From Candidatus Rokuibacteriota bacterium (GTDB taxonomy: Bacteria; Methylomirabilota; Methylomirabilia; Rokubacteriales; CSP1-6), in contig QHRT01000340.1 in assembly GCA_003220195.1 (NCBI GenBank), forward strand, positions 1 to 6,872: a DNA stretch of 6,872 nt, in the 5' to 3' direction. The position numbers and the translations under genes are program-made. Below the pieces are notes generated by a model. That model did not search any database. It had not been told where the DNA came from and was given only the letters and a program-made list of their open reading frames with translations. Position 1 is the stretch's first letter. Every line of letters starts with the position of its first letter. This document shows, in pieces, positions 4,967-6,872 of this stretch.

Positions 4967-6872
4967 CTACAACATCCTTCCGGTCTTCGGATCGTACTTG
5001 ACCTCGACCGCCACCACCTGGTCCGTCGGCAGCACTTCGATCCACTGATCGAAGATCTCGAACGGCTCGACCACACGAGCCTGAAACCCGCCCGTGAGCG
5101 GATCGAATCCATGCTCGTACACGCGATCGACCGGCGTGGCGCTGACGGTGTGCTGCGGATCGAGCGGGTCCTTGTACGCTTTGACCTGGCTCTCCGCCTC
5201 GTGCTTGGCCCGCACGGTCTCGGCCAGGATGCCGAGCACCTCGAACACGGTCTTCTTGTTCTTCCACGCGGGCTCGGGGCCCTGGTAGATGTCTTGTGGC
5301 CCGATCCCGTTCATGCCCTCGACCTGGGTGAGCCAGTTCAACGCCGCCTTCTCGCGGCCCGGGCGGATCGGCAGCACGGCCTTCACCCATGGCGCGTTCA
5401 AGAACGCGTTGCGCATGTCGTCGCCGTCCAGCTGCAGAAGCCACCCGAGCGACGCGCCCAGCGGCGCCGGCGAGGAGTCCTCGGTGATGAAGTAATTGTC
5501 GTCGCGATGCTCGCGCGTGCCGCCCCACCCGATGATGTCTTGCTTCGGGATCACGGGCGGCGTCGCGATGGGAGCGCCGGTCTGCGGATCCGGCACCGGC
5601 TCCAGGCCTCCGAGCTCCTGGTGGCTCCGGTGCAGGCGCGGCCGCCACCACTCCGGCGCGACGAAGTAGAGCATCTTGTCCACGTCGAAGATGGAGTCGA
5701 GCAGCTCGGCCACCGTGTGCTGCGACTGGGCGTCCGGTTGGGGCACTTTCGATTGCGGCGCCAGCATGCCTTGCACGAGCGCGCGATAGACGACCGTCCG
5801 CTCCTCCTCGCGAAGACTTTCCGGGCGCCTTCTCGTGATCGTGCTGGCGAGCTTGATCCGCTCGCGCGTCGCGGTGAGAAAGGCGCGCCGGAACGCTTGC
5901 TGCTCTCGCGCGGTGAAGGCGCTGAGCCGCTTCGCGTTCTCCGCCTTGATCGCGCTTTCGTCGACGAGCGGCATCCAGTGCAGCTGGGCCTTGACCGCGA
6001 TCGAATCCTTGCCGCCGAAGTTGATGTGGTCGAGCCGGGTGGTGAAGTAGAACGCGCCCGGTTCGTTCTTGTCCTCGTAGATCGAGGCGTGCGGCACCTT
6101 GATGACCGCGCCCTGTCCGTCGGTGTTGATCAGGACGTTGGCGAGCCTGAATTCCGGCTGGCTGCAGCGTACGGGCCCCTGCTTGATCTGCCAGATGATG
6201 TGGTTCACGCCATCCGCAGTCCCGAGGCTGGTCTCCGCGCCCTTCTCGAACGTGTCGTCGTTCGACGCGTTGTCGGCGTTGAGGAACGGAATCGTGACGG
6301 TGATCTCCTCGGTCATCGGAGGCGGCGGCACCACCAGCTCGGGCGCCGGGATCTCGGCGAGGTCAGGAGGCGCGCCCACGTGGACGAGCATGCCGAGGCC
6401 GAGCTGCGTGCCAGGATCGTCCACGTACGTCTGCCAGCAGAGGTACGTCCCCACGTCCTGCACCTGCACGGCCACCTGGCGCATCTTGCGCCGGAGCTCG
6501 TAGTTGATGAGGTTCTTGGTGGTGTTCGCGAGCGTGTAGCGCTTGCTCGAGAGGTCGGTCGTCTCGGTGACCGTGCGGAACGTGGTCTTGAAGCTCTTCT
6601 GGATCTGGCTCGAGAGCTTCTGCGTCTGCTGCCGCATCGACTTGTGGGTCTGCTCGCGCGCATGCTGCGCCGTGTTGTCCAGGCCGAAGCTCGCCGATTC
6701 GGTGGCGCTGCCGAACACCCAGTGCTGGCTGCCCGACACGTTCACGCCGAGCTTGGTGTCGCTGCGATTGTCATCCTTCACCGCGTCGGACAGCTCGTCC
6801 TGCGAGGTCGTGCTGCTCTCGGTCGCGAGGGTGGTCATCGTGGCCTGCTCCACGGTGCGCTCGACGATCTCT
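4967..6872 (-). CDS. C-terminal part of a large uncharacterised protein, 5' end beyond the window
   Basis: The reading frame stays open through the right edge (EIVERT precedes the GTG at 6853), so this is probably the C-terminal 634 or so residues of a longer protein; neither that GTG nor the ATG at 6838 has a convincing ribosome site. Numbered from the GTG codon, residues 1-60 are Ser/Thr-rich and low in hydrophobics (ESSTTSQDE, FGSATESASFGLDN). Residues 61-107 form a Gln/Lys/Thr-rich helix likely to be a coiled coil (REQTHKSMRQQTQKLSSQIQ). Residues 108-160 hold a dense, conserved-looking block (NYELRRKMRQVAVQ, then YLCWQTYVDDPG). A Pro-rich linker (166-180) leads to a beta-rich domain (181-295), a helical segment (300-365) and a final part with YFVAPEWWRPR (396-406), LGWLLQLDGDD (469-479), NAPWVKAVLPIRPG (486-499) and a beta C-terminus ending GRML. 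No membrane segments are seen. I do not recognise the family. It could be a structural, surface or tail-like protein. Stop is TAG at 4969-4967. Confidence 0.75.
   Translation of the reverse strand, partial: EIVERTVEQATMTTLATESSTTSQDELSDAVKDDNRSDTKLGVNVSGSQHWVFGSATESASFGLDNTAQHAREQTHKSMRQQTQKLSSQIQKSFKTTFRTVTETTDLSSKRYTLANTTKNLINYELRRKMRQVAVQVQDVGTYLCWQTYVDDPGTQLGLGMLVHVGAPPDLAEIPAPELVVPPPPMTEEITVTIPFLNADNASNDDTFEKGAETSLGTADGVNHIIWQIKQGPVRCSQPEFRLANVLINTDGQGAVIKVPHASIYEDKNEPGAFYFTTRLDHINFGGKDSIAVKAQLHWMPLVDESAIKAENAKRLSAFTAREQQAFRRAFLTATRERIKLASTITRRRPESLREEERTVVYRALVQGMLAPQSKVPQPDAQSQHTVAELLDSIFDVDKMLYFVAPEWWRPRLHRSHQELGGLEPVPDPQTGAPIATPPVIPKQDIIGWGGTREHRDDNYFITEDSSPAPLGASLGWLLQLDGDDMRNAFLNAPWVKAVLPIRPGREKAALNWLTQVEGMNGIGPQDIYQGPEPAWKNKKTVFEVLGILAETVRAKHEAESQVKAYKDPLDPQHTVSATPVDRVYEHGFDPLTGGFQARVVEPFEIFDQWIEVLPTDQVVAVEVKYDPKTGRML

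Noticed and set aside
4959..5651. N-terminal extension of the 658-residue protein to 889 residues
   Set aside because: The added part is an out-of-frame reading of the upstream gene, full of Arg, Ala and Gly. The real start is the ATG at 4958, just after the upstream stop.
1..6872. CRISPR arrays, tRNA or rRNA genes, insertion sequences
   Set aside because: No regularly spaced repeats, RNA-gene signatures, transposase-like frames or paired terminal repeats were seen on either strand.

Overview
The window is GC-rich bacterial DNA in which every convincing gene lies on the minus strand, so transcription runs from the high coordinates toward position 1. Coding density is high. The high GC, the ABC sugar-uptake genes and the large unfamiliar proteins would suit an uncultured soil or sediment bacterium. 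No rRNA or other lineage marker is present, so I do not assign a taxon.

Region A (6872 to 2982) is a two-gene unit of unrecognised function. The first gene runs in from beyond the right edge, and at least 634 residues of its C-terminal part are visible. It shows a Ser/Thr/Gln-rich helical stretch followed by a long soluble region. Eight bases after its stop begins a complete 658-residue protein with no signal peptide. Its middle part contains a Cys249, His333, Asp353 arrangement that resembles a papain-fold (NlpC/P60 or CHAP-like) hydrolase. The tight spacing suggests co-transcription and a shared process. This pair is the best candidate for something undescribed.

Region B (2981 to 2810) is a 172-base intergenic stretch. 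It holds a candidate sigma70-type promoter (TTGACA, 17-base spacer, GATGAT) whose -35 box sits inside a perfect 7-bp inverted repeat. A strong Shine-Dalgarno sequence lies just before the next gene.

Region C (2809 to 1) is a carbohydrate ABC importer operon: a secreted solute-binding protein, a MalF/UgpA-type permease and a MalG/UgpE-type permease cut by the left edge. The binding-protein gene is broken by two frameshifts of opposite sense, so the outer parts share one frame and the middle 184 codons are in another. Without intact binding protein the importer would probably be non-functional, unless the shifts are sequencing or assembly errors. The partial MalG-like protein carries an apparent extra pair of membrane segments. 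No transporter ATPase gene is visible.
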